Assembly: GCF_003313325.1 (NCBI RefSeq) | Contig: NZ_QMHQ01000003.1 | Location: forward strand, 664,762-728,761 | Direction: 5' to 3' | Length of the DNA: 64,000 bases | Source of the DNA: Pedobacter namyangjuensis | GTDB taxonomy: Bacteria > Bacteroidota > Bacteroidia > Sphingobacteriales > Sphingobacteriaceae | The notes under the pieces: model-generated | Database searches by the model: none | What the model was told of the DNA's origin: nothing | What the model saw: only the letters and a program-made list of their open reading frames with translations | Part shown: positions 57,057-64,000 of the stretch, in pieces | How positions within the stretch are numbered: position 1 is the first letter of the stretch | Layout of the letters: each line of letters begins with the position of its first letter | Translations under genes and position numbers: made by a program

Positions 57057-58049
57057 TTAGAACTCTAAAAAACGACCAATGTTCGCCTGAACGTGGTCGT
57101 TTTTTTTATGCGTACCGCTATTGAGCTGTAGAGCTCTTATAATTACACCGTTTCTTTCTAACAAAAGTTCGTCGTAAAAACCTTTGTAGTAAACTTCTTT
57201 CACTTCAAAACGTCTGCTGTTCCAGTTGCTTTTAAGCTCTACCCATTCAGGATAAAAAACTACCATATTCTTAACTGTTTTTACACCTATTTGTTCTGCC
57301 TCCTGTCTGGTTAAACTTACGGCATTACCCAATATTTGGGCAGTATATAAATTACTCGGGTTCTGATAAATATTTTCAGGTCTATCATTCTGCAACAATT
57401 CGCCATTTTTTAAAATAAGCAACTGGTCTGCTAAAAACAAACCATCCGTTGGATCGTGAGAAACCAAAATAACAGTCAAACCTGTTTCTTTAGCTAACCT
57501 TTTAATATCTGCACGAAGTTGATTTTTCAGCAAAGAATCTACCTGAGAAAAAGGCTCATCCAATAATAAAACTTTGGTATTGCTAATTAATGCTTTGGCA
57601 ATGGCCACGCGTTGTTGTTCGCCACCGCTAAGCTCTATAATTTTTTTATCCTTTAACTTCGTAATATGCAAATGTTCCATCATCTGCATTGTTTTTTGTT
57701 GCTTGCCGGCAATATCGGTGTTAGATAACATCGAGGCAATATTATCGTAAACCTTTGCATAAATGTTTAGCGAAAAATCTTGCGTTACCATTTTCATTTC
57801 CGCATTTCCAGGTATCAATTGCTCATCTGGTCCTTTAACTTTTTTGCCGTTTAAAAGCACTTCGCCATTATCAGGTTTTATCAAACCGTAAATAGTCTTT
57901 AACAAAGTTGATTTCCCACTACCACTCTCACCAATAATTGCAACAATATCGCCCTGCTTAATATTAAAACTGATATTATTTACGCCCGAATTTTGGGTTT
58001 GCAAATATTGTTTAGTTAGGTTATTTACGCTGATAATAATTTCGCTCAC
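57057..58049 (-). CDS. ABC transporter ATP-binding protein with C-terminal TOBE-like domain
   Basis: The start is set at GTG 58049 (VSEIIISVNNLTKQY); an upstream extension is unlikely. The 330-residue product has Walker A GESGSGKST, signature LSGGEQQRVAIAK and Walker B VLLLDEPFSQVD. After residue 230 or so comes a regulatory part resembling the TOBE domain of PotA/CysA-type importers. No permease is adjacent, so the transported substrate is unknown. Confidence 0.88.
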   Translation of the reverse strand: MSEIIISVNNLTKQYLQTQNSGVNNISFNIKQGDIVAIIGESGSGKSTLLKTIYGLIKPDNGEVLLNGKKVKGPDEQLIPGNAEMKMVTQDFSLNIYAKVYDNIASMLSNTDIAGKQQKTMQMMEHLHITKLKDKKIIELSGGEQQRVAIAKALISNTKVLLLDEPFSQVDSLLKNQLRADIKRLAKETGLTVILVSHDPTDGLFLADQLLILKNGELLQNDRPENIYQNPSNLYTAQILGNAVSLTRQEAEQIGVKTVKNMVVFYPEWVELKSNWNSRRFEVKEVYYKGFYDELLLERNGVIIRALQLNSGTHKKNDHVQANIGRFLEF

Positions 58050-58098
58050 GGCGTAAAGATAGCAAAAAGCTAAAAGCACAACGACAAAAGCTTAAAGC

Positions 58099-58133
58099 AC
58101 AAAAAAATCCTGCAAACTTTCGCTTGCAGGATT
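58099..58133 (-). terminator. Intrinsic terminator of the beta-barrel gene
   Basis: AATCCTGCAA (58106-58115) pairs with TTGCAGGATT (58124-58133). On the minus strand it ends in a run of seven T. Confidence 0.85.
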
Positions 58134-58243
58134 GGGTTTATTTGTGTGTGTTTGTCGGTTCAATTGTCATTCGTTCATTAATTTGGGATTTCCTAACCTC
58201 CTATCTCTGACTTCCAGACTTTACTGACTTCCGGACTTATTTT

Positions 58244-59053
58244 CTAGTTCAAGCCTAAAGTAATACCGAATGCCATGTTTTTAACTTCTTTTTGTGGAGC
58301 GCTTTCAAACATATCACTTGCATAATATTTAGCAAATAATGCTACACTTCCGTAACCAAGTCTTAATGAGCCTCCATATCTAAACGGAGCGAAGTTATAA
58401 TCGTCTTTAACTTTTACTTTTCCACGCTCATCGCTTATTTGTTTTACTTTACCGCCTAGCAAAAATGCTATTTCCGGACCAGCAACCGCATAGAAACGTC
58501 TACCATGTTTATCTTCTTTGCTTCTTAACTCAAAGTTTAGCGGAACGTGTACATAACTGCTAGAAAAACGGTTTTTACTAAACTCAATATCTTCCGTTAC
58601 ATAACTCAACTCAGGTGTGTTTTTTTGAATGGTAATATCATCTTTTAAACGAATGTGAGTCCAGTCGAAACCACCGGCTAAGTAAATTTTAAAGTTCGAG
58701 TTAAACCTATATCCAAATTGAACAACATCAAAAGACAAGTGGCTAGTTTTACCTGCTTTATAGTCTAAAAATTCATTTTGAGGCGATAAGGTAAAGCTTC
58801 CATTATCAATCAATTTAGAAAAACCGATGTCTAAACGTGTAAACGTTATGCCCCCTACAAAACGGCCCTTGCTAGCAATACTATCCTGATTTTTTCTAGA
58901 TATAAAACCATTATCGCCACCACCTATACCTATGGTTATGTTTTTACCGTAGTTAATTGTTTTTTTGGTACTATCTTGTTGTGCTTGTGCATTTGAGCCT
59001 GCCAGAAAAGTAAGTCCACTTACTAAAACTGCTGTTAATATAAAAGTTTTCAT
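58244..59053 (-). CDS. Outer-membrane beta-barrel protein
   Basis: The 269-residue product has a signal peptide ending SNAQAQQ and many alternating strands (LSFDVVQFGYRFNSNFKIYLAGG, GGSLRLGYGSVALFAKYYA) with a hydrophobic C-terminal strand (MAFGITLGLN). It is of the small porin-like group. It is encoded after an ECF sigma gene and a membrane regulator on the same strand, so it may be their target or a co-expressed envelope protein. Confidence 0.87.
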   Translation of the reverse strand: MKTFILTAVLVSGLTFLAGSNAQAQQDSTKKTINYGKNITIGIGGGDNGFISRKNQDSIASKGRFVGGITFTRLDIGFSKLIDNGSFTLSPQNEFLDYKAGKTSHLSFDVVQFGYRFNSNFKIYLAGGFDWTHIRLKDDITIQKNTPELSYVTEDIEFSKNRFSSSYVHVPLNFELRSKEDKHGRRFYAVAGPEIAFLLGGKVKQISDERGKVKVKDDYNFAPFRYGGSLRLGYGSVALFAKYYASDMFESAPQKEVKNMAFGITLGLN

Positions 59054-59107
59054 TTGTGTGTTTTTTAAATGTTTGTTTGGTTTATTAAAATGCTTGCAAG
59101 CTGTTTT

Positions 59108-59824
59108 TTATCTATCTTTTTTAGAATTCAGTTTTAAGAATCCTATGTTTATTCCAATTATCGACGAATCATCATCGTCTGTGTTAAATCTTATTAGTTT
59201 TTTATCTCTCTTATCAACCTTCTCTACCACATAGTTTACAAGATCTCCAACATTTCTAATTCCTTTTCGCTCTGCAGCTACTTCGCTAATGCTATTATCC
59301 GTTACCTCTTGCGGTACTTCAACATGTGCATAAACAATTGGGTTATCCACTACTGTCTCCTCAATTTTTGCTACCTCAATTGGTTTGGCCTCTTGTTGTT
59401 TTATAGGTAGACGTTCGTTTTCTTTAGATGGTTGCAAGCTTGCAAGAAAATTTTCGTTGTTATTTTTCTCTTCACCTTTTGCTGTGTTAACATAAACCGC
59501 TTTTGTTGCAACACTAGCTTTATTATCATCAACAACAGTAACTTGAGCTGCCATCGGTACTTCCTGCGTAGAAGATTTAACAGGCGCTACAACTGCAAAA
59601 CTTTCAGTTCCACGAAGCACAATTTTTTCCTTTTTCTGAAAAACCAGCATAGCCGATGCCACCACTACAACACTTGCCGCCGCCATCCAAAATATAGGCA
59701 ATTTGCGTTGTTTAGTTTTCGGTGCTAATTGTTGTTCAATTCCAGCCCATAAATTTACCGACGGCTCCACTTCCGCATCAGCAAACTGATCTCTAAATAA
59801 TTTATCGAATTCTTTATCCGGCAT
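59108..59824 (-). CDS. Putative anti-sigma-factor-like membrane protein
   Basis: The start is set at ATG 59824 (MPDKEFDKLFRDQFADAEVEPS), giving 238 residues. A short cytoplasmic N-terminus with SVNLWAGIEQQL is followed by one membrane helix (FWMAAASVVVVASAMLVF) near residue 50 and a long polar periplasmic part. This is the layout of Bacteroidota proteins encoded directly after ECF sigma genes. It overlaps the sigma gene by 11 bp, so it is coupled to it. A true anti-sigma role is inferred. Confidence 0.75.
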   Translation of the reverse strand: MPDKEFDKLFRDQFADAEVEPSVNLWAGIEQQLAPKTKQRKLPIFWMAAASVVVVASAMLVFQKKEKIVLRGTESFAVVAPVKSSTQEVPMAAQVTVVDDNKASVATKAVYVNTAKGEEKNNNENFLASLQPSKENERLPIKQQEAKPIEVAKIEETVVDNPIVYAHVEVPQEVTDNSISEVAAERKGIRNVGDLVNYVVEKVDKRDKKLIRFNTDDDDSSIIGINIGFLKLNSKKDR

Positions 59825-60383
59825 GTGTTGCATAACCAAAGCCCTCCATTTTAATAATTTCTTGTTGCAATATTGCTCTCGCCCTACTCAACTGCGATTT
59901 GCTTGCACCTTCTGAGATGCCCAACGTTTCCGCAATTTCTTTATGAGAATATCCTTCTATGGCATACATGTTAAAAACCATTCGGTATCCATCTGCTAAT
60001 TTTTGTATTACTTTCAGTAAATCCTGCATGCCTAAGCTGCTAAAATCAAAACCGGCAGATGGTTGTTCGTAAGCATCCTCAATAGGCACTACATTTAACG
60101 AGCGTAGGTTTTTTCTATAACTTTCAATCGCAGTATTTACCATAACTCTGCGTATCCAGCCCTCAAAAGATCCCTCACCCCTATACTCTTTTATCTTACT
60201 AAAAACCTTAACATAACCCATCTGCAATGAATCCTCGGCTTCCATACGGTCTTTGGCGTATCGCATACAAACGGCCAACATTTTAGATGCAGTCTGCTTG
60301 TAAAGCATTTCTTGCATCTTCCTGTCGCCAGCTTTGCAGCCATCCATCAAGTCATCAATCGTATATGTTTTAGTCACCTTCAT
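59814..60383 (-). CDS. RNA polymerase ECF sigma factor
   Basis: The 189-residue product has sigma-70 region 2 (MRYAKDRMEAEDSLQMGYVKVFSKI, then FEGWIRRVMVNTAIESYRK) and region 4 (MYAIEGYSHKEIAETLGISEGASKSQLSRAR) with the helix-turn-helix. It directs transcription of a dedicated set of promoters, probably including its own. The membrane protein gene overlapping its end is the likely partner. Confidence 0.95.
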   Translation of the reverse strand: MKVTKTYTIDDLMDGCKAGDRKMQEMLYKQTASKMLAVCMRYAKDRMEAEDSLQMGYVKVFSKIKEYRGEGSFEGWIRRVMVNTAIESYRKNLRSLNVVPIEDAYEQPSAGFDFSSLGMQDLLKVIQKLADGYRMVFNMYAIEGYSHKEIAETLGISEGASKSQLSRARAILQQEIIKMEGFGYATHAG

Positions 60384-60400
60384 CTTTTGTTTGTATAGGG

Positions 60401-60429
60401 TAGATGAACCTTAAGCAAGAAAGGTTGCA
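60401..60429 (-). promoter_or_regulatory. Candidate ECF-type promoter upstream of the sigma gene
   Basis: On the minus strand TGCAACC (60429-60423) is followed after about 18 bases by TCTA (60404-60401), similar to AAC / TCTA elements of self-regulated ECF sigma genes. The start codon lies some 20 bp downstream. Confidence 0.35.
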
Positions 60430-60496
60430 TGTATCCTAAAATATTTTTTAATTTCTATTTTTTTCGAAAATCAATGTCACTGCACCAAACAACTCT

Positions 60497-60540
60497 AGCC
60501 CCGCTATACGCTTTACTGCGTGCTCGCTACTATCGGGTTT
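60497..60540. repeat. Palindromic interspersed element, short copy E
   Basis: The ends AGCCCCGCTATACGCT and GCTACTATCGGGTTT match the termini of copies A to D, but the inner hairpin is missing. Confidence 0.6.
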
Positions 60541-60646
60541 AAAATGCAAAAACAGCTTTTCATAGGTCGTTTTTCCCGTCAACGCAACATAAATCGTAAT
60601 TAGTAAGATTACCCCCCTTAGTTAAAGGGCTATTTGTTAATTTATG

Positions 60647-61798
60647 CTATTTGCTTTTAGCTTTAAAAAGTCTAAAATTCTCTTTGTAGGTTAAAAAGAA
60701 AGAGTGGTTAAATTGCAACTGTTTGTCAGCATTATCTAAATCAAAATGTGGTTCAAAACGAACATCTAAATATAGCTTAGGCAACAACTCTTTTTGGTAG
60801 GCATATCTAAAGGCCAATATACTTCTGCTACTTTGCAAATAGCCAGTGTTATGCAAGGTATTTGAAACCGATGCGTATAAAGGCATACCTTTTATGGTAA
60901 TAAAATTATTGCCCTTCCAGTATGAAGCTACCAAACTTCCCCATTTAGAATTTACGCCAGCATTTAGCCACAAGCCTGTACCATTATCAAAAGCCCTAAC
61001 TTTATTTGACGAGAAATCTTTGTAAACCGCTAAATAATTATCTGTAAACAGCTCGTTAATATTTCCGTTAAACTTTTTGTGTAGTTTTAATCCAACCGCA
61101 CCGTTAACTAAAGTACTAACCCCCACATTGTCTACAACATCTATCTGCCCTCCCTGATGGTATGCTAAAAACTGGGTTGGTAAACTTAATTTCCAATTAT
61201 TGCTATTTATCAGATCTGTTTCAGCAGCTAGACCACCAATAATTTCTTCTTTTTTTGCATCGCCACGATAAATCATCTCCTGCCAAGCAATCCAGGCATC
61301 TAGTTTAAACTTCTGTTTATCAATTAAAAGTTGGGTGCCGTATTCTACTGGGTTAGTAATTTTACCTTCAAAATTGTATAAAGGTTCAATGTAACCATGT
61401 TGTATATTGCCCTCTAAACTCCCAAAAACCAAGGTTAGGTCTTTTTTGCTATACTTTATATTAAATAATGGCTTTGCTTCGTAAATACCGTTATCTCCAA
61501 AGTCTTTACGAATATAAGCTCCGGCTGTTATAGCCAAATTAGGATTTGCATAATAAACAAGTTGCGGCTCTAACTGTGTACCGTACAAAGTGTAACCGTC
61601 ATGAAATTTATTAGTGTACTCGTAATTTCTTACGTAGTTAAAGTTGTAGATGTTCAAGTGTAATTCTTTGCTTAAACTATCTGCCGGACGAATGCGGTTG
61701 TAAAGCGTTTCGTTGTTAAACTGGGCCTTAGTGGCAAATGCTACGCCTAAAAGAAGAAAAAGCAGAAAATACCTTTTAGAACAAAATTGATTAATCAT
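60647..61798 (-). CDS. Outer-membrane protein of unknown function
   Basis: The start is set at ATG 61798 (MINQFCSKRYFLLFLLLGVAFATKAQ), giving 383 residues with a signal peptide. The mature protein is rich in amphipathic strands (LVYYANPNLAITAGAYIRK, FNIKYSKKDLTLVFGSLEG) and probably forms a beta-barrel. I do not recognise a named family. It has no partner gene nearby. Confidence 0.78.
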   Translation of the reverse strand: MINQFCSKRYFLLFLLLGVAFATKAQFNNETLYNRIRPADSLSKELHLNIYNFNYVRNYEYTNKFHDGYTLYGTQLEPQLVYYANPNLAITAGAYIRKDFGDNGIYEAKPLFNIKYSKKDLTLVFGSLEGNIQHGYIEPLYNFEGKITNPVEYGTQLLIDKQKFKLDAWIAWQEMIYRGDAKKEEIIGGLAAETDLINSNNWKLSLPTQFLAYHQGGQIDVVDNVGVSTLVNGAVGLKLHKKFNGNINELFTDNYLAVYKDFSSNKVRAFDNGTGLWLNAGVNSKWGSLVASYWKGNNFITIKGMPLYASVSNTLHNTGYLQSSRSILAFRYAYQKELLPKLYLDVRFEPHFDLDNADKQLQFNHSFFLTYKENFRLFKAKSK

Positions 61799-61899
61799 TA
61801 ATCGCGATTTAAGTCGCAAATTTAAGATTGTTTTTGGTTAGTTATGTTAAAGAAAGGCGAACAATCAAATTTAGTTTACAACATTTGCCGTAAAAAATT

Positions 61900-62445
61900 T
61901 TAATTACTTTTTTCTCGGATTTTTTTGTACATTTTCACCGCAAACATAATCACCAATGCAATACCCATTATGCCTATAAGGCCATAAATCCAATTTACTG
62001 CATTTCTAAGTATCACTGCAAAAACAATGGCTATCATAAAAACAGTTGCAAGTTCTCGCCATAGCCTCAGCTTAAAGCTAGTCATTTTAAAAACGCCGTG
62101 CTTTAGTTGCTTAACTATATTTTGACAAATAAAGTGATAAATGAGTAGCGCAACTACAAATGCTAATTTAACATGCATCCAATCTGCTTGCAACAAACCC
62201 GGATTAAGATAAAGCATGGTAACTCCCGCTAAAACAGAAATAATCATAGCTGGAGTAGCTATAATTTTCCAAAGAGTCGCTTCCATCTTAACAAACTGTA
62301 CTGTTAAAATAGATTTTTCCGGCTCTGGCTTGTCCTGCGCTTCTGTATGGTAAATGAAAAGGCTTAAAATATAAAACAAACCCGCCATCCAACTAATGAC
62401 GAATACGACATGAACCGCGGTAAAATATCTATAGTATTCTTCCAT
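61900..62445 (-). CDS. HemJ-like membrane protein (protoporphyrinogen oxidase candidate)
   Basis: The 181-residue product has about five hydrophobic segments and the start YFTAVHVVFVISWMAGLFYI, with the early His and Trp of HemJ proteins, which oxidise protoporphyrinogen IX. The hemE gene close by on the same strand supports a heme role. In HemJ an Arg usually follows in RLFxY, whereas here the segment reads LSLFIYH, so a key residue may be missing. A CopD-like relative is the alternative. Confidence 0.75.
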   Translation of the reverse strand: MEEYYRYFTAVHVVFVISWMAGLFYILSLFIYHTEAQDKPEPEKSILTVQFVKMEATLWKIIATPAMIISVLAGVTMLYLNPGLLQADWMHVKLAFVVALLIYHFICQNIVKQLKHGVFKMTSFKLRLWRELATVFMIAIVFAVILRNAVNWIYGLIGIMGIALVIMFAVKMYKKIREKSN

Positions 62446-62446
62446 T

Positions 62447-63187
62447 TTAAACTTTATCTAAAATATAGGTCTTAACCCATCCAGGAACAGAAAGCTGTTC
62501 AAATTCCCCATAGCCATCTTTCAGTTTTCCAATAAATTTATGCTTTAACCCAGAGTTATCCCAAAGATAAGTTTCATCAGCCTTTTTAATCATATCGGCT
62601 AATAAACCCATCGTTAAAAAATATCGTTTTTCAACTTTGTCTCCTTCCACTGCGTGTCCACCTTTTTTAACTCTGTCTTTTACACGTTCCAAATTCATTA
62701 TTGGAGTCTCAGTGCCAATAAAATATAAATAAACTTTATAATTATTTTGATGAGCAAAGTCAATTAAATCTAATTTAGAAGGATGAGAAAAAACTGTTTC
62801 AAATGAAAAAGATTGTTTATTCTGAATTAATACATGCCTGATAAAATCTGCTATAATCGCAAAATGATAAGAGTTAAAAACAGTTTTTTTACCATTAGCA
62901 TTAACAATCACATTAGATCTGAGCGCCAAATTCCAACTTTGCTCGTCAAACCCAGCTTTCTTGTACAGCCCACTACTTAAACAGAAGTCATCGAACTGTT
63001 CTTTAGTGCACGAAATCTCAAAATCAGAAAGGTTAATGAAATTAGTTTTCTTATAGAATTGCTCTAAATTATCAGCATTTATAAATAACCTAGTAGAAAA
63101 GTAAATCGACTGAATAGAATCAAACAAAGTTGTTTTACCAGATCCATTCGGACCGGCAAAAATTCTCAGTTTTGGTTTTGGAGACAT
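62447..63187 (-). CDS. Zeta-toxin-like P-loop kinase/ATPase
   Basis: The 246-residue product has the P-loop FAGPNGSGKTTLF at the N-terminus and later RVKDRVKKGGHAVEGDKV and YLWDNSG, the layout of zeta-toxin-like (COG4185-type) proteins. Zeta toxins phosphorylate UDP-N-acetylglucosamine and block wall synthesis, but many relatives are uncharacterised. The gene overlaps the end of a 77-residue upstream ORF, as in a toxin-antitoxin operon, and sits between hemJ-like and hemE. Confidence 0.82.
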   Translation of the reverse strand: MSPKPKLRIFAGPNGSGKTTLFDSIQSIYFSTRLFINADNLEQFYKKTNFINLSDFEISCTKEQFDDFCLSSGLYKKAGFDEQSWNLALRSNVIVNANGKKTVFNSYHFAIIADFIRHVLIQNKQSFSFETVFSHPSKLDLIDFAHQNNYKVYLYFIGTETPIMNLERVKDRVKKGGHAVEGDKVEKRYFLTMGLLADMIKKADETYLWDNSGLKHKFIGKLKDGYGEFEQLSVPGWVKTYILDKV

Positions 63188-63420
63188 TAAAAAAGTTTAA
63201 TTCTCTTACTACGGATGCGCTTCTTTTTAAATGAACCTACCGCAATTTGCACACTTCTCCCATCGTTAAATGTTCTATATACGCCATCCTCTTTAACCTC
63301 GGTTACTCCCAAGTTCAAGGCATCTATAACGCGAATTACATCATCCATTTTTTTATTAATGGCGTTAATAACTTGCTTTATTGGAAGCTTATCTTCATCC
63401 TTAAGAGATTTAACAGTCAT
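63187..63420 (-). CDS. Small partner protein of the zeta-like ATPase (possible antitoxin)
   Basis: This 77-residue protein overlaps the start of the zeta-like gene by one base. It has a helical N-terminus (LPIKQVINAINKKMDDVIRV) and a very basic tail (GSFKKKRIRSKRIKLF). I do not recognise a family. Size, order and overlap fit an antitoxin, but it does not resemble the known epsilon antitoxin by eye. Confidence 0.7.
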   Translation of the reverse strand: MTVKSLKDEDKLPIKQVINAINKKMDDVIRVIDALNLGVTEVKEDGVYRTFNDGRSVQIAVGSFKKKRIRSKRIKLF

Positions 63421-63475
63421 AGCTAAGTATTTAAGTTATACTAATATAATAATTTTGCCTTAATGTTTTAAAGAA

Positions 63476-64000
63476 CTAGTACCTAAATTCCTTTACAACC
63501 TCAATTGCATATTTCACATTATCAAAAGGGATATCTGGCATAATACCATGACCTAAGTTAAAGATGAACCCCTCGGTACCACGCATTCTCTCAAATAATT
63601 GATGAATATGTTTTTTAATTACCGGCTGGTCTGCGTATAAAATATGAGGATCTAAATTTCCTTGTACAGCAATCCCGGCAGGTAAAGCGTTTTTAATATT
63701 CAATAAATCTGCATTCCAATCAACCGAAATCACATCAGGTTTTGCCTCTGCCATAATGGGTGCAAAAACCGAACTTCCCTTACAGAAAGAAATGATAGGC
63801 GTATTTGTTCTGTTCAAACCCGCAATAATCTGCTGATTATATTGATGAGAAAACTCTTGGTAATCGTTCCAAGACAATGCTAAAGCCCAACTATCAAACA
63901 ATTGCAAAGCGTTAACGCCAGCTTCTATTTGTAGGTTAAGGTAGTCGGTAGTTACCTTAGCGATCTTTGCCAATAATCTATGAGCCAACTCTGGATGATT
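63476..64000 (-). CDS. hemE: Uroporphyrinogen decarboxylase, C-terminal part (5' end outside window)
   Basis: The minus-strand frame is open to the right edge, so this is the C-terminal half of the gene. A TTG at 63988 is not the real start. Visible motifs are QLFDSWA, FCKGSS, DVISVDWNADL, VQGNLDPHILYAD and FNLGHGIMPDIP, which mark HemE. The enzyme removes four carboxyl groups from uroporphyrinogen III in heme synthesis. A toxin-like gene pair and then a HemJ-like gene lie downstream. Confidence 0.96.
   Translation of the reverse strand, partial: NHPELAHRLLAKIAKVTTDYLNLQIEAGVNALQLFDSWALALSWNDYQEFSHQYNQQIIAGLNRTNTPIISFCKGSSVFAPIMAEAKPDVISVDWNADLLNIKNALPAGIAVQGNLDPHILYADQPVIKKHIHQLFERMRGTEGFIFNLGHGIMPDIPFDNVKYAIEVVKEFRY

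Overview
The window looks like chromosome from a Bacteroidota species, most likely a Sphingobacteriaceae member close to Pedobacter. This rests on gene content and style, since no database search was possible. The signs are AT-rich DNA, few Shine-Dalgarno sequences, several TAnnTTTG promoter elements, an UpxY/NusG-type antiterminator at the head of a polysaccharide locus, an isolated atpD-atpC pair, an exosortase in an exopolysaccharide locus, and many short palindromic repeats between genes.

Region 1 (1-25725, all on +) is a surface-polysaccharide locus. It starts with the C-terminal part of a Wzc-like tyrosine kinase and an UpxY-type antiterminator. It continues with an asparagine-synthase-like amidotransferase, a Wzm/Wzt ABC exporter (interrupted by a four-helix-bundle gene), UDP-galactopyranose mutase, about a dozen glycosyltransferases, an FkbM methyltransferase, a Wzy-like polymerase, an exosortase-family protein and a WcaF-like acetyltransferase. 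Many genes overlap by a few bases and several start with TTG. Two glycosyltransferase genes carry in-frame insertions of the same repeats found between genes.

Region 2 (25726-38565) is mostly housekeeping. It holds obgE and adk (-), a secreted GH2 beta-galactosidase (+), tRNA-Arg(ACG) (-), a peroxiredoxin, an RmlD-like reductase and a DUF1266-like lipoprotein (all -), then atpD-atpC and a CPA1 cation/proton antiporter (+).

Region 3 (38566-55756, +) is a nearly complete branched-chain amino acid supercluster: ilvE, ilvD, ilvB, ilvN, ilvC, leuC, leuD, leuB, leuA, ilvA. Four extra genes sit inside or at the end: an ORF6N protein, a SAM methyltransferase, a tandem ABC ATPase and a cupin. Just upstream of ilvE is an unlisted 40-codon ORF, 38566-38688. 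Its codons 19-33 are almost all Val, Ile or Leu, and a strong intrinsic terminator follows at 38711-38744. A sequence at the ORF stop codon can pair with the left arm of that terminator. This is the arrangement of a classical ribosome-mediated attenuator and is the main discovery candidate here.

Region 4 (55757-64000) is mainly on -. It holds a DUF4230-like protein, a small lipoprotein (+), an ABC ATPase with a TOBE-like tail, an ECF sigma / membrane regulator / beta-barrel trio, an outer-membrane protein, a HemJ-like protein, a zeta-toxin-like ATPase with a small partner, and the C-terminal part of hemE running off the right edge.
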